33,550 bases of DNA from Lingula anatina (GCF_001039355.2 NW_019773633.1:8108-41657), one strand, 5' to 3'; positions 1 through 12,103 are shown, counted from the first letter of the stretch. The notes: a model not told the origin generated them from the letters alone. Program-made: numbers and translations.

Positions 1-240
1 GTTTTTTTTTTTTTTTTTTTGGGGGGGGTGTCTGAATTGCAATGCTACATATCTTTAGTTATAGTAGGGTGAAAACTGTGAAATTTTGTAATTGGGTACA
101 GAAGGTGCCCATGTAAAAAAGTAAGGCAATATGTGGCCAATCATTGTTTGTGATCAATATTTTGATTGCTTTATTTGTACATGTAGTGCTGATTGATAGA
201 AGAATCTTACAGTGACTTGAGGATAAAAGATGTTCATTTT

Positions 241-349
241 TTATATGAGCCCCTGCCTCAGACAAGCTAATTATTCACGGTTGAAAAGACATGAATATAA
301 GGTGAGATATATGTGAAAATCAGCTTGTCTGAGGGTTGGGCTCGATATG
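241..349. repeat. Imperfect inverted repeat (hairpin)
   Basis: CCTCAGACAAGCT at 256-268 is the exact reverse complement of AGCTTGTCTGAGG at 322-334. The match continues imperfectly outward (TATGAGCCC against GGGCTCGATATG). Arms of about 28 bases enclose about 53 bases. It could be a small foldback element or a structured RNA; nothing decides between them. Confidence 0.6.
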
Positions 350-610
350 TACTCAACCTAAATAGGGACATTTTCCGTCCATATGCTAGCAGGCGGCCAT
401 GTTTATTCCTGCCATGAGGTAGCTGCTACATGCTTACATAGGATGGCTAGGCAGATACAATGAAACTTTTGTACAAAAAGAACAACCCAAAATAAAATGT
501 AGGTCTTTGAAAGGAAAATAAGGGTTAGAGTCAGTAAAATTTTTTCAATTACAACCCCCAAAAAAGAAAAGTAATTTTCATGTAATGCATGCTAGCTATC
601 AAAAAAATAG

Positions 611-999
611 AAATAGAGTCCAAATACAGTAAGTATATCTTACTTTCATTCTAATTTCTTAGGATTAAGAAAGATTAAATGTAAAATGTGCTTCAGATAT
701 TCAAATTTATATTAATTATCATAATAGCAGATGTACATTATGGTGGCTCCTACTTTATATAGAGACCCATGCTGTAATAGANAAAAATAAATAAATAAAT
801 AAATACATAAAAGGGGAAATATGGATAGGAAATAGAGTCAAAATACAGTAAGTATATCTTACATTCATTCTTATTTCTTAGGATTAAGAAAGATTAAATG
901 TAAAATGTGCTTCACATATTCAAAGTTATATTAATTATCATAATAGCAGATGTACATTATGGTGGCTCCTACTTTATATAGAGACCCATGCTGTAATAG
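611..999. repeat. Direct duplication, two 170-base copies
   Basis: Copy 1 is 611-780 and copy 2 is 830-999. Only a handful of substitutions separate them over the whole length, both starting at AAATAGAGTC and ending at CATGCTGTAATAG. Between them lie an undetermined base (782) and an (AAAT)n tract. The near identity points to a recent local duplication or to an assembly join at the N. Confidence 0.85.
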
Positions 1000-3900
1000 A
1001 CCTCTACACATAAGGGTGGCTTGACCCAACCCCCTCTAATGGGCAATGAAGTTCATTTTGTACAACCAAAATTGTTGTGTAAATGTCCCGTTTTATGTCT
1101 ATTTTGCATAAAAAGTAAAATAAAAGGCTCCATCACACACCCCCTAGTTTTGTTACTTATGACCTAATCTTCCACACCAGCACTATTCATAGTAGCTTTG
1201 GGAGTTTTTTTCTCCTTTTTTTCACCAAAATGCTATGAATGACTTTATTTGTCAAGGAAATCAGTGAAAACCTATTGACTTGGTAAATAGTCCATACAAG
1301 AGACCACCAGCCTATAATAAATACCAGAAGTTTACCAGATAAAGCAAGCTAGCCAATATACTGATGAGCATCTGCTAGATGGCCAGTTTGAAATCAGTGT
1401 ATGCAAGGATGCAGAGCCAAAATGGTTAATTAAGCCACACATCTAGCCACCAGTACACATTATGGATTCAGACCTCCCATAGCAAAACTAGACCCATCAG
1501 TCGCTGGTACTGACAGTGAAAAGCTGGTTCCAAGACAGTTGGAAGTTGTGCACATATCACTTCAGTCCTGTGGTATATGGGGTTTGCCATGAGGCAGGGA
1601 TACAACCGAAAACTATGTTGTGGAGAAAGCTGTTTGGATACCTCACATTTACCAACATCAAGTGGTGACAGTATTAGCGAGACAAAAAGTGTTTCGGACA
1701 GCACATCTGATTAATTATCCATTGTTTCATTATACATTTTTTATACTCATATTTGTATACAGTATTTTGTATAAAATAACTCTTGCATTGCATTCTATAC
1801 AAGGTCTTTATCACATACATAATCATATATGAAGTACTTTTAGGTGATTTAATTTCACTGTCATACAGATTATTGGACATAACTGTTATTATGTGTACTA
1901 TATCTTCATTTAGTTTTTAGTTATACCTTATCATTATTTTGGTACAATTTATACCTTGTTTATTTTATGGTTTATGGAAACATTCCAAATAGCTGTTTAG
2001 AGTGCTTTTACACATGCTATTTTTTTGTTGTTGTTACGTACTGTAACAGCCTTTTGCTTTTAGCATTTTTTTACTATTCCTTAGAGCCTTGTGCAAAATG
2101 TGTATTGGTTAAAAATACAATTATTTAGACCAACAAATGCTGGTCTGTGAGAAAATTTATATAAAATTAATAAATACGCTGAAACAAGTTTTTCTAGTAA
2201 CAAGACTTTTATACAGTTAAGTGAAATCAGTGATGGCTTCTGTGAGTAAATACCGTAATATACCACCCCTCCCTCTCTTCTCTAGGATTAAAAAAAACAA
2301 CAACAATTACTTTCCCATGTACTTGTGCCACACCACAATTATGTAACATATAACTCTTTTTTACAGCACAAGACAAGTTTCATTAGAAGAAATCGTTTAT
2401 GTAATATAAATGCTGAAACAAGTTGCTCTGATTCATTAGACTGCATACAAAAGGTAAATCCGGCTACCCCCCCCCCCCACATATAACTCATTAAAAATAC
2501 TAAGTTACGATACCTCAAACCAAATAATATTTTTTCCATGCAACAAATATATGCATAAACTTTATAATAGCAAATTATTTTTAAATTTTGACGATGGGCA
2601 CTTTGCCAATGGTTATTCACACTCATCCTTTATGCCATTACTAATTTATCGGTTAAGTCTTAAGGTTTTAAAACAGTTGAAGTGTTAAGATTTTAAAACA
2701 AGAATGTGGAGTATATCTCATCCTTATCCGAAAACTGTGTCAGTCATATGATTTTAGATCAAACAAGTTCATTAATGAAATTAAATGTTCGTCAGGATGT
2801 ATGAATATCAACAACGTAATTCCCTCATCATCGGGCTCTACTTTTGTAGTTCACACTTACATGAATCTTGACATACCTTTGTGATAATCTGTATAAATGG
2901 CTGATCAACAAAATCAGTGGCACACTAGTATACATTTTACCACCGGATATGACCCGTTACTTGTGTTTATCTTTCCATTTGAATAAGGGAAGTGCATGGT
3001 AGACACACGTAACCTACGTTTGCAAGTGCTTAGCTGGAATATTTGACAATTTGACATATTTATATTAACTCCCTGGTTAATATGTAATCACTAGTGATGA
3101 AAGAGGGAAATAAGCGGCATGCTGGTGGTTTATGATATGTGTCAAGAAAGCTTACAACACATATTACGACCAAAAGTGAAACTACTACAACATAGAGGAA
3201 AATATATGTTACATATTATACCAGTAAACAAGAGCAGGTTAATTGTTACTAGAAATACGCCAAGAAATATATTGAATCCGTACCTCAAAGGATAGATCAA
3301 GTTAGGGATAAACGATATATCATAAATTTGTGTAGGACTATTTCATAGGAAAAAAAACCCACCAGTTTTGGGCGACTCTGGTAGTTTGAATCAATTTATG
3401 CGCCTTTAAACTGTTTTTGTAAATAGATGATGAAGTACCAAATGAATAATTTGTCATAAATATATTGTCCCTTAACTGTAAAGCATAAAATAATGATAAA
3501 ACATTTATGAGCTGGTTGAATGATTCATTTTGTCATAGCTTGGCCTTTTTGGAAACATGGATGTAACATTTTGCAGAAATATTCCATCAATTTTTTTCGA
3601 AAATATGAACATTTTTGAAAAAAAAATTGAGAGTTATACGTCATTTTGGCCCTATTCTAATTCAGGCCCAGAGACTTATGTATATCGATAAGGAGTTACA
3701 TGAGATGGGGAAGCCCAGCTACTAGGCAGTATTTTTAAACGCTTGAATAGTCTCAATAGAATGTTAGGGTTGGTAAAGAAGAACAGGGGTGGGCATTTGG
3801 GCCTACCTTCTTCGTTCCTGACTGATGATCGGTAGAATCTAAATCAAACGTCAACTTACATGTAAGTCTTGTTTCCAATTCTGCTTCACACGCCAGGAAC

Positions 3901-4344
3901 TCAGGAGTAACATGAAACTTTAAAACTTGAGGTCATGAAAGCCCAGAAAAAGAAACAATATTAATAAGCAGATTCAATAAAATCAGTCCTGTTTTTGTAA
4001 TGCTACTTTGATGAATCCAGCTATTGAATAGAAGTCACAGTTATGCCAATGACTTGACTATTTAGATTTATTTAAATATGCTAATATTAAACCTAATAAT
4101 TTATATCGGAACGATGAGTATACCTAGTAATATATAATAATGTATAATATAAAGAAATACAATATATATTATTGGAAGTAGGTTATTGTGATGGTGCATG
4201 TGTTTCAATGCAAAGAGTGAGAGGCAAGTCATCAGCATGACGCAATCAGCAACGATTGGTTGTAGATGTACTAGAATCACTAACATTTGTGAGACCCTAT
4301 ACTTTTATCAAAGCGGTCAGTGCAGTTTGGTGTCATTTCACATT

Positions 4345-4390
4345 ATGGCGCTAATGCATCTAGTAGTGTGGTATATGGCACTCCTGAAAG
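4345..4390 (+). CDS. Exon 1: signal peptide of ITIM receptor
   Basis: ATG at 4345 opens a hydrophobic segment (MALMHLVVWYMALL) that ends at a GTATGT donor (4391), phase 1. Joining to 4544 makes Val16. This ATG was chosen because it gives a signal-like N-terminus directly at a good donor. A longer frame begins further upstream but adds polar, unrecognisable sequence. Confidence 0.75.
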
Positions 4391-7108
4391 GTATGTGAAT
4401 AGGGATGAAATAACTGAATAAATAGTTAACGGTTATATAAACCGCGTTTTAAAAATGGGAATGCGTTAATTTATATTTTGGAATTAGTTTACATCGAACA
4501 AATTAACATTTTTGTTAGCCAGTAAGATACAATTTTATTTCAGTGGCTCACGGAGTAATAATCACCGGCGAAAGTTTGAAAAACATAACTGTTGAATATG
4601 GGGACGTATTAACTCTGTGGTGTAACTATAGCTTCAGCGGCGGGGAAACGGGGTCGACCAGTATTCAAGAGGTCTTGGCCTTAAATGGATCGGAAGTATT
4701 CACGTATTTTAGATATGGAGCAAATGTTGTAGATGGTGGAACGTTCAAGAATCACTTTGCATCGAAAACAAACATCACATCGTCAATATCTTCCGAAATA
4801 AATCCAAAATATATCAGAATAGTGATACAGCAGGCTCAGTGGGAAGACAGTGGTAACTACACTTGGCGCATCACTGTGGATGGTGTGCCTGGGACTGCAG
4901 CAAATGATGTCATGCACGTCTTAGTTGGAGGTAATTCATTATTTTTGCTATTTTATTAGTACCACCAGCGTGTACGCTGGCGGTGCTCATGGTTTTATTC
5001 CCGACCCGTCTCGTACGGCTCCGTTGGCTCCGCAGGGTGTCGTGGGATACAAGTCACCGTAACCGCTTCTCCTCCAGACCACAAGGACCTGTGTCCCCAT
5101 CCCCTGGATTTAGGTCACATGTAGTCTCTACTTGCACCCCCTGGTATTTTGTCTCAGTCGGTGCATTGGCCTGGGCGTGACGCTAGTTGAAACGCACCCT
5201 TGTCAACATTTTTTTGAAAATTCAATGCTAAATATCTCCCAAACCGAAGGAATTACGGGAAAAAATTACTACTTTCGACCTTTATTTCAAGGTCAAACGG
5301 GCCAAAATTTTCCAAAAATGGGAATTTTCTGCAAAAAATATTTGTTTGTACCAATTTTCAGAACCTACCTTAGCTCTCATATTATAGTGAGGGGTTACAA
5401 TCAGGGACTCCTTTCATCTTTGGGAGTTTGGGGTCAATCGGTGCATTTTCGTAGGAGAAACAGCCATTTGATACCGAAACTGAAAGCTCTCTCTAATTCT
5501 GGAACCGTAAATGCTAGAGACCTTTTGTTTTATGCATTTTGTTGAACTTGTCAAGCGCAATACTGGCAGTGGTGTCCATTTTTTTGTTTTCAATTCGGCT
5601 TAAGCGTTGTGCTATATAAAAAAGAACAAAGTCACAATGTTCAGTGGTGAAATTGAAATGTGAATTACTCCAAAATTAGCAGGGATACCCCCATAGTTAC
5701 TATTGAACTTGAATAGGAAGTCACATACTGGCAATTTAACTGTGACCCTGAAATTGACCTTTGACCTAATTTTTACCATTAACTAAACTTTACAAATTGT
5801 CTATACCTTATATCTCCAAAATTGGCAAAGAAATGCCCATGGTTACTATTGAACTTGAAAAAGAAGTTGTAAATTGTGACCTTGAAATTGACCTTTGACC
5901 TACTTTTCACCATAAACTGAACTTTGCATACTTTCTTGCCCCTCTTATCTTCAAAACTAGCAGAGATATACCCAGTGTTTCCTTTAGGTTTTCTCTTTTG
6001 TCAGCATATAAGCAACACTGATAAACATGACAAGGAAAACCACTAGGCCTGTTGTCTAGAAAATCACAGGAGTGATCAATATGTTAGGAAAATACGGGTC
6101 AATTCGAAAATCTGCTTGATTGAACCATTTTTTAGTTATGTTTTTTACATTATTTTGCATATTTTGGGAACTCTTGTTGATTGCATTTTATAGAGCTTGT
6201 CAAGCACAAGACTGGTGATGGTGCCCTTTTTTTGTTTTTCCATGCGCTTACTCCGCCTGGTGGTACAATATCCGGAGGCAGTGTCGCCTCTCTGATCCTC
6301 TAGTTTGTAGTGATATATAACCTGGTCAGCCTTTTCATATTCTTTAAATCATGTGCATTAAAATTAGCAAAAAGTAAACGTAAACGCTTGGGGTGTTATT
6401 GTTAGAAATGTTATTCAGAAAATATGCATCTTTAGGAAGCTTAAATCGGGAAATCGGAAAACTGATATGCAACACTAAGTTACCAAGTAATGAGGTGTCG
6501 TGTACATTATTAGTATGTGACTACCTGTATGTCATCAGTTATGCAGTACTTTTATACTAGTTATTTTTTGTTTACTGACTTGATAAGGCCGAAGTTCATT
6601 ATAAACATCAAAATGGTTATTATATTTTAATGCTTTATTTAAATTATATAAAATACATCAAAAAGTTAAGTTTATTATCCATTTATGCTATTCAGAGAAA
6701 CCGCCAACCCCGACACTAAGTTACACCAAGATAAGCTCGATAACATATAGCATAATGTGTATCACGTCAAATGGAATACCCTTGCCGTCTGTGACCATAT
6801 ATGACTCCACTGGTGTCGCATTAACATCACCGGGACCATCTGCATCATTAACAGTCAATGTAACCACCCCAACAGAGTTCTATTGCACTGGTGCAAATGA
6901 CCTGGGATCACAAAACAGCAGCTTTATTTTCTTACCTGAGCCCACAACAACAACAACAATGACAACAGAAACAGGTACTGTGTTGATTTGACATCTTTTT
7001 ACGATACAGGCAATCATTAACTATTGAAAACTTAGTAATTTCCTTTCAGAACTTTTGTCACCCGATTTACTATTAATACCAATTACCAATTGTGAAATCA
7101 CAATATGT

Positions 7109-7142
<34 letters not shown>

Positions 7143-9518
7143 TGCCATAATGATTGAATTCCTCTCTTTCACAAGCCGTTTTGTACATATGTATAGGATA
7201 ATTTTAACTCTGTCCTTCTTACATTGTTTTAGCAACTACACACCCTGCTGTTCCTTCCCCTGCTGGCGTTTCAGATGGCAGTCTTCTGCCAGGTAGTTTG
7301 TTTCTTTTAGAATATTAAACTATTATATGCATGCAGTACAATAAGATTTCAAGAGTGCCTTACTGTTGCAATATAATTATAAAACAAAAAACATATAACC
7401 TAACTGTTTTAAACCAGCTCATGAAGACAGTAAAATAGAATTCAATATGTATAAAATGTCCAATTATTTGTCCCATATACTATTGGATGACTAGATAATA
7501 TTTCTTATTGTAGAGTGTTATTAGCTTCTTAGAAAGTATAAAAGCTTTTGAAGTTGTGCTAGTTTTCTAGAGGGACTTTGATTTGAATTTTTACCAGTAG
7601 CAAATGAAAACTGTTTTAATCCAATATTTCAGTAAACACTATGACATCAAGCAGTACAACAAGTGAGACCATCATTTGCACCATTTCTTTAGACGTAAAT
7701 AATACAATATCGAATTAATCATTAAAACAGACGTGGAAATGTTGAGATTTTAAATCATTTCATTTTATCACAGATAAATTCTATGTGAGTGCATTTATAT
7801 ATCATTTTTATGTCAAATTGCATTATGAAATGTAATGGCTATGTGGTCCCTTTGAAGCACATACCTTCATAGCTGCAATGCAAACCAGACAATATTATCT
7901 TTGCTGGTCTCGTTTGGGCTATTTTTACTAGAAAGTTAGGACGTACACATGCGATGGTGCTTTTTCCTTTGCTTTTGAAATCTGTTCAAAGATGGATTAA
8001 CAGTGTTTTTAGTGCAACAGGACATTCAGGGATCTTATCTATGTGGGATTTTGTAGTGGTAATGATTATTAACCAACTTGCTTTTGTTTTAGTTTCCGAC
8101 ACAGCCTTTGATTTTTTTGCTTAAAAACTGAATGTTACTCCGCTTTTGCTCTGCATCCATCTTTGCCTGCATTATAATTGAAGATTTAAGGTCTATCGGT
8201 AGTAAGCAATGTAACATTTTCATTTCAGTGGTGGCCCCTACAGGGAAAACTGGTGAACTATCATTCGGCTTAGACAAAATTGTGGGGATAGTAGTGGGCG
8301 GAGTGGCTTTTGTGTTAGTCGTGATCATCACTGGCATATGTATTCATAAGCACTCAGCAAACAAACGGCAGGCGAACCCAGGTAAAGAGATTTGTAATGA
8401 GATTAAAAAAACATACAACTATTTTATTTTATCATTGGTAAATTAAGAATTTTCATTTATTATCACAATAATTATTCCAGTTGTAGATTACCAAGCTTGC
8501 ACTTTTGCTTTTGAATCTTTTTTATTTCCCAAGTAGAATTCTATACCTCTGATTGGTCAGTTACAATGTTCCATTATGTGAAGTATGCATCAGTTTTACC
8601 GACAATTAGAAAATAATAAAAAAAAAAACATCTCCAATAACATAAACTCTTCTCCATACCGGGGTGGACACTCGGCACATTTAGATTACAAAAGAAAAAT
8701 ATATTCCTTCTAGAGTGTTCTCTATCTGTTTAAAAGTAAATTCGGTAAGTGACAGTTGTAGTATAAAACAATTATACAATTCAAGGAATACTTTTGAGGG
8801 GAAACGCTAATTTATCTCTTTTTACTACTAAGTACAATGTGAACAATCATAAACTTTATATACCCGTCATGGAAAAACGTTTACAAATGTCTGTTACTTT
8901 GTACAGGGACACAATTTCTTTAATTTTGTATATATTTTGCATTGTGTTAATAGGTGTGTAGATGAAAAGGATATAATTACGTTATTAAATCCCACTTTCT
9001 TTCAAAAACTGTAGACAAAGAGAATGCAGTTGCTGTACCTGCCGAAAACCAGTACAGCGAGACGCAAATGAATGACATCAAGTATCAGGTGAGAAAAACG
9101 CGTGTTTACGAGAGAGAGAGAGAGGGAGAGAGAGAGAAATCATATCGTAAAAATAAAGGATAGGGCGAGATGAAAAACAAACAAAAGGAGAAAGAAATAA
9201 AGAAAAAAGAAAAGATTAAAATAGGAAAATTAAAAATCTGTATAGATAAAATCAGATTGTGCGGAAAGGAAACAATGAGAAAAAAATCCAGAAAACTAAA
9301 TAACTACAATCTAGATTAGAAAGCAACTGTGTTTTTGTTTTCCTTTTTTTCAGCAAGAACAAGAGGAAAATCAGAAAAAGAACGTAGAAGGCCTCAATTA
9401 TGCTGACCTCGATCTAGGTCACGTAGCAAAAACACAGCCAGCAGGTGGGGGTGGCCGCAACAACCTCGTGTTTGATGAAGACTCCAGGACCGAGTACGCC
9501 GAAGTCAGGAAAGCGTGA
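4345..9518 (+). CDS. Ig-domain transmembrane receptor with ITIM and ITSM
   Basis: Predicted type I surface receptor of 397 residues that would recruit SH2-domain phosphatases or adaptors when its tail tyrosines are phosphorylated. Eight exons: 4345-4390, 4544-4930, 6696-6974, 7233-7292, 7633-7662, 8229-8381, 9015-9088, 9354-9518. Introns 1-6 are phase 1 and the last is phase 0; all are GT-AG, and the frame is open from ATG to TGA. Domain order: signal peptide about 1-17, V-like Ig about 18-143, C2/I-like Ig about 145-235 (Cys166-Cys208), Thr/Ser/Pro stalk to about 280, membrane segment 285-306, tail 307-397. The tail has LNYADL (Tyr359, ITIM) and TEYAEV (Tyr391, ITSM), 32 residues apart, plus Tyr332 and Tyr342. 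Oddity: the V-like domain has Trp at the usual second cysteine. The tail resembles SIRP, Siglec or PECAM tails in vertebrates, but I do not claim orthology. Exon joins are inferred from phase and consensus only. Confidence 0.85.
4544..4930 (+). CDS. Exon 2: V-like Ig domain lacking second cysteine
   Basis: A 387-base exon with phase 1 at both ends encodes one Ig fold. It has LTLWCNYS (Cys42) at strand B and WEDSGNYTW at strand F. The expected Y-x-C reads Y-T-W: Trp123 is encoded by TGG at 4864-4866, so Cys42 has no partner in this domain. The core strand-C Trp is also not evident. Several N-x-S/T sites are present (for example NIT, NYS, NGS, NYT). The domain pattern matches the first Ig exon of kinase gene B (29701-30078). 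Confidence 0.85.
4959..6266. mobile_element. Inverted-repeat-bounded element in intron 2
   Basis: GTACCACCAG at 4959-4968 is the reverse complement of CTGGTGGTAC at 6257-6266, and it bounds about 1.3 kb inside intron 2. A wider imperfect match exists (TACCACCAGCG against CTCCGCCTGGTGGTA). Inside are a direct repeat of about 75 bases (around 5527-5600 and 6177-6252) and a three-copy tandem repeat (5665-5980). No transposase frame is visible and I find no clear target-site duplication. It may be a non-autonomous DNA transposon, possibly composite. Confidence 0.5.
5665..5980. repeat. Tandem repeat, period about 140, with DR1-like sites
   Basis: Three diverged units start near 5669, 5814 and 5949 (CTCCAAAATTAGCAGGGATA and variants). 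Units 1 and 2 each contain a perfect TGACCT-T-TGACCT direct repeat (5755-5767 and 5889-5901). Unit 2 also has TGACCTTGA (5877-5885). These match nuclear-receptor DR1 and extended half-site consensus sequences, but that may simply reflect the repeat's own composition. Confidence 0.7.
6696..6974 (+). CDS. Exon 3: second Ig domain of ITIM receptor
   Basis: A 279-base exon, phase 1-1, begins after TTCAG and ends at a GTACTG donor. It encodes a compact C2/I-set-like domain with SIMCITSNG (Cys166) and EFYCTGANDLG (Cys208), so its disulfide pair is intact. It ends in a Thr-rich run (PEPTTTTTMTT) that starts the stalk. It is not closely similar to the second Ig domain of the kinase genes. Confidence 0.85.
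7105..7142. repeat. (TG)n microsatellite
   Basis: Dinucleotide run in intron 3 of the ITIM receptor gene, interrupted once near its start. Confidence 0.9.
7233..7662 (+). CDS. Exons 4 and 5: Thr/Ser/Pro stalk
   Basis: Two very small phase 1-1 exons, 7233-7292 (60 bases, TTHPAVPSPAGVSDG region) and 7633-7662 (30 bases, NTMTSSSTT), follow TTTTAG and TTTCAG acceptors. They use GTAGTT and GTGAGA donors. Both encode mucin-like linker, so either could be skipped without changing the frame. Exon 5 is the less certain because it is so short. Confidence 0.65.
8229..8381 (+). CDS. Exon 6: transmembrane segment of ITIM receptor
   Basis: A 153-base exon, phase 1-1, after TTTCAG with donor GTAAAG. It encodes a juxtamembrane stretch, then a 22-residue hydrophobic span (residues 285-306, IVGIVVGGVAFVLVV core). 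A basic stop-transfer sequence (HKHSANKRQ) follows. There is no charged residue inside the span, as expected for an inhibitory-type receptor. Confidence 0.9.
9015..9518 (+). CDS. Exons 7 and 8: ITIM/ITSM cytoplasmic tail
   Basis: Exon 7 (9015-9088) follows CTGTAG and ends at GTGAGA in phase 0. Exon 8 (9354-9518) follows TTTTTTTCAG and ends with TGA at 9516-9518. Tyr332 is in NQYSET, and Tyr342 (IKYQ) lies beside the junction. Exon 8 contains GLNYADLDL (ITIM, Tyr359) and RTEYAEVRKA (ITSM, Tyr391) near the C-terminus, separated by a Gly-rich linker. The spacing would suit the two SH2 domains of SHP-type phosphatases. That role is inferred from consensus, not shown. Confidence 0.88.
9112..9138. 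repeat. (GA)n microsatellite
   Basis: Short imperfect GA run in the last intron of the ITIM receptor gene. Confidence 0.85.
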
Positions 9519-10805
9519 TCAGTCCTCTTTAAGTAAAAACTTAGAAGCTGTTTTTGACAGATATGTTTGTCAGCATGTGGTATGTGTTGTATCATACAGT
9601 AACTGAAGATAATGCGGTTCGGGTAAGGCCATGAAGTATTTAGAATAGTATTTAGTATTTAGGGACCGACAAATTCATCAATTGGGAATGATTCTAATGA
9701 GGCAGTCAACAAAGTCTGTATTTATTGACGCCAGTGATTCTTCGTTATCGCACTCAAATTATAATTTCTTACATACATACTGCTTTATTCTGATCCCTTT
9801 AAGTGAGACGTTAAGATTAGACTGTTGTATTTTTTTAATCTTAAGTATAGTCGGTTCGTGTGTGTAGTGTTATGTCTGTTGCTAGCCTACCGGTGACATT
9901 CCCATGGTAACCAGATAACCCTAGTGATATCACAGGCGTTGATCAATAACGGGTCGAGTATGGATGAAGTGCTTACTTTACGACCGCTTCACAACAAATG
10001 CATTGACACAGTTTTGGATTTTACGAGTATATATTTTATTTGAATTGATTGACAAAAATTTTGGAAGTCGACTGAATTCACTTTATGTTGAAAATACCGT
10101 AAACTCTTTTCATAATTTTATATCAAATTGCAAGGTGATTTCAGGGAATAACCTTTCTCTGGAACTTGATATGATTTGAATTAACCATCCCAACAAGAGA
10201 TGGTCACAAACACACACACACACACTGGGACCTTTAGATTGGAGAGGGTCAGTATATTTTAAGGATATGAATTTAAGGAATTGAATTTTTCACGACCTCT
10301 TGAATATACATAAACTGGTTGCAATATTCTTTAGTATGAGTCTTACCCCCTCTCAAATATGAGAAGGAGCTGGAAGGAAATTTAATGTATTAATTTGTTC
10401 TGGAAAGGGAATGGGGAGGGGGTGTCTCATGCTTCAGAGAGCTGGTTATGACTGTTCAACAAGCGAATTTAGATGCCTTTGCAACATAAAACGCTGTTAT
10501 AGACAATTTTACTCAGATATGACTAAGTTACATGGGAACATAGCTTTGCAGTGTCAACATCCTTATACGTTTTACCCCTTTATTGATGCAATAGAAATAT
10601 TTGCTTATGTGTATCCGAGGTTCTGTTTGAATACTGAACAATGTCATAAACTCGTCGTTAGTCATCTCAAAATATCTCGAAAGCATTCCAAACATCAAGT
10701 TTCATCAAGTAACAACCCTCTGATATCGTATCTGAGGATATCAGTGGATTTTACCTTCAGGTTCATCTGAATGCATATCATATATAAACCTGGAATGATT
10801 TCGAG

Positions 10806-11064
<259 letters not shown>

Positions 11065-11371
11065 AATATTATCCTCCGCAAAGAACCAGGAAGACCCTTG
11101 TTCTAAATCAGCTGTTTTTAATAAGCTTAAGGTTATGACTCTACTCAACTGGTTGGAGACCCAGCATTATCATAGCAGTGATAGTAATTAAATTTCAGGT
11201 CATTTGTAATTGTTGTCTATATCATTCTGTGTGCACCCTTAGTTTAAGGGAAAGTGTCGTATTCTAGACAACAGACTAGTATAGAGAGTTGATGAGAGTC
11301 ACAATCAGTATTTGGAAACACGGGGTGTATAATATCATGTAATTCATAAAGTAGATGATACATGTACAGCT

Positions 11372-11552
11372 CAGGGGCGGATCCAGGAATATCCGAAAGG
11401 GGGGCTCCGCGGATGCGAAGCCTACCCCCCCACTTGTCCCGTTGAAGGGCCCCAAAAAATTTGGTATTTTAAGAGGGGACTAAATTTCAAGAGGGGACCA
11501 GAAATGGGAGGGGGGGTCAGGACCCCCTGACCCCCCTCTAAGTCTGCCACTG
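11372..11552. mobile_element. MITE-like element, CAGGGGCGG termini
   Basis: About 181 bases begin with CAGGGGCGGATCCAGG and end with TCTGCCACTG, which matches the inverted start at 8 of 10 positions. CAGCT flanks both sides (11367-11371, 11553-11557) and may be a target duplication. The interior is G/C-rich with long G and C runs and has no coding frame. The termini resemble non-autonomous hAT-like elements; the family assignment is a guess. Confidence 0.5.
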
Positions 11553-12103
11553 CAGCTTATTTGCTAGAATTCCTAATACTGAGGGGAAATTAGGTGCATG
11601 TAATACGGAAACTTATTTTCAATTAATACACTGTGCTATGTTATCACTTTAAGTTAGTGCTTTTCCTTTCTCTTTCCATTAAATGAGAAGTATGACTAAT
11701 TCTTGATGGATAGATAAAATGAAGTAGGTGACTCAATTTTCACCTTCATGTTCATGATAAATGTGGGCGTTTTGTCAGGTTTTCATGTTATATCTTTAGG
11801 TGTTTATTGATCATGTGATAATATAATATATAACAATATTGATATTTTTGATATGTAAATTTTTTCGAAATGATAAAGTACATTACATTCCGATGAAAGA
11901 AGAATGAGTTGATTTTTCTATTGTTGCTCTGCGTATTAATATAAATTGTAGTATAGAAAGCTTACAGAGGGATGCATAGTGAAACTGGTTATAGTGTATG
12001 AGTAAATAAATTGTTAATATGACTTCTAGCGTAATATGGGCAAATTATGCAGGGTCACAAAAGTCAAGACTTCTCAGTAGGGAATTGCCATTTTATTAAA
12101 GAA

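Larger units (their letters stand above)
1..4344. other. 5' spacer, no supported gene
   Basis: AT-rich non-coding sequence upstream of the ITIM receptor gene. It starts with a run of about 19 T followed by 8 G. It holds an imperfect inverted repeat (241-268 with 322-349), a 170-base direct duplication (611-780 and 830-999) and an undetermined base at 782. Open frames here are short, have no recognisable domain and no convincing splice context. A promoter for the downstream gene should lie near the end of this stretch, but I see no clear TATA or initiator element. Confidence 0.6.

Noticed and set aside
5132-5545. 137-codon plus-strand open frame in intron 2
   Set aside because: Lies inside the inverted-repeat element. 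It shows no transposase motif and overlaps no splice signals.
8093-8127. Possible small exon after TTTTAG before the membrane exon
   Set aside because: The frame that would follow phase 1 runs into TAA with no donor. Joining exon 5 directly to 8229 is clean.
10411-10770. 119-codon plus-strand open frame
   Set aside because: Low-complexity-free but unrecognised. It lies in probable 3' UTR or spacer and has no supporting context.
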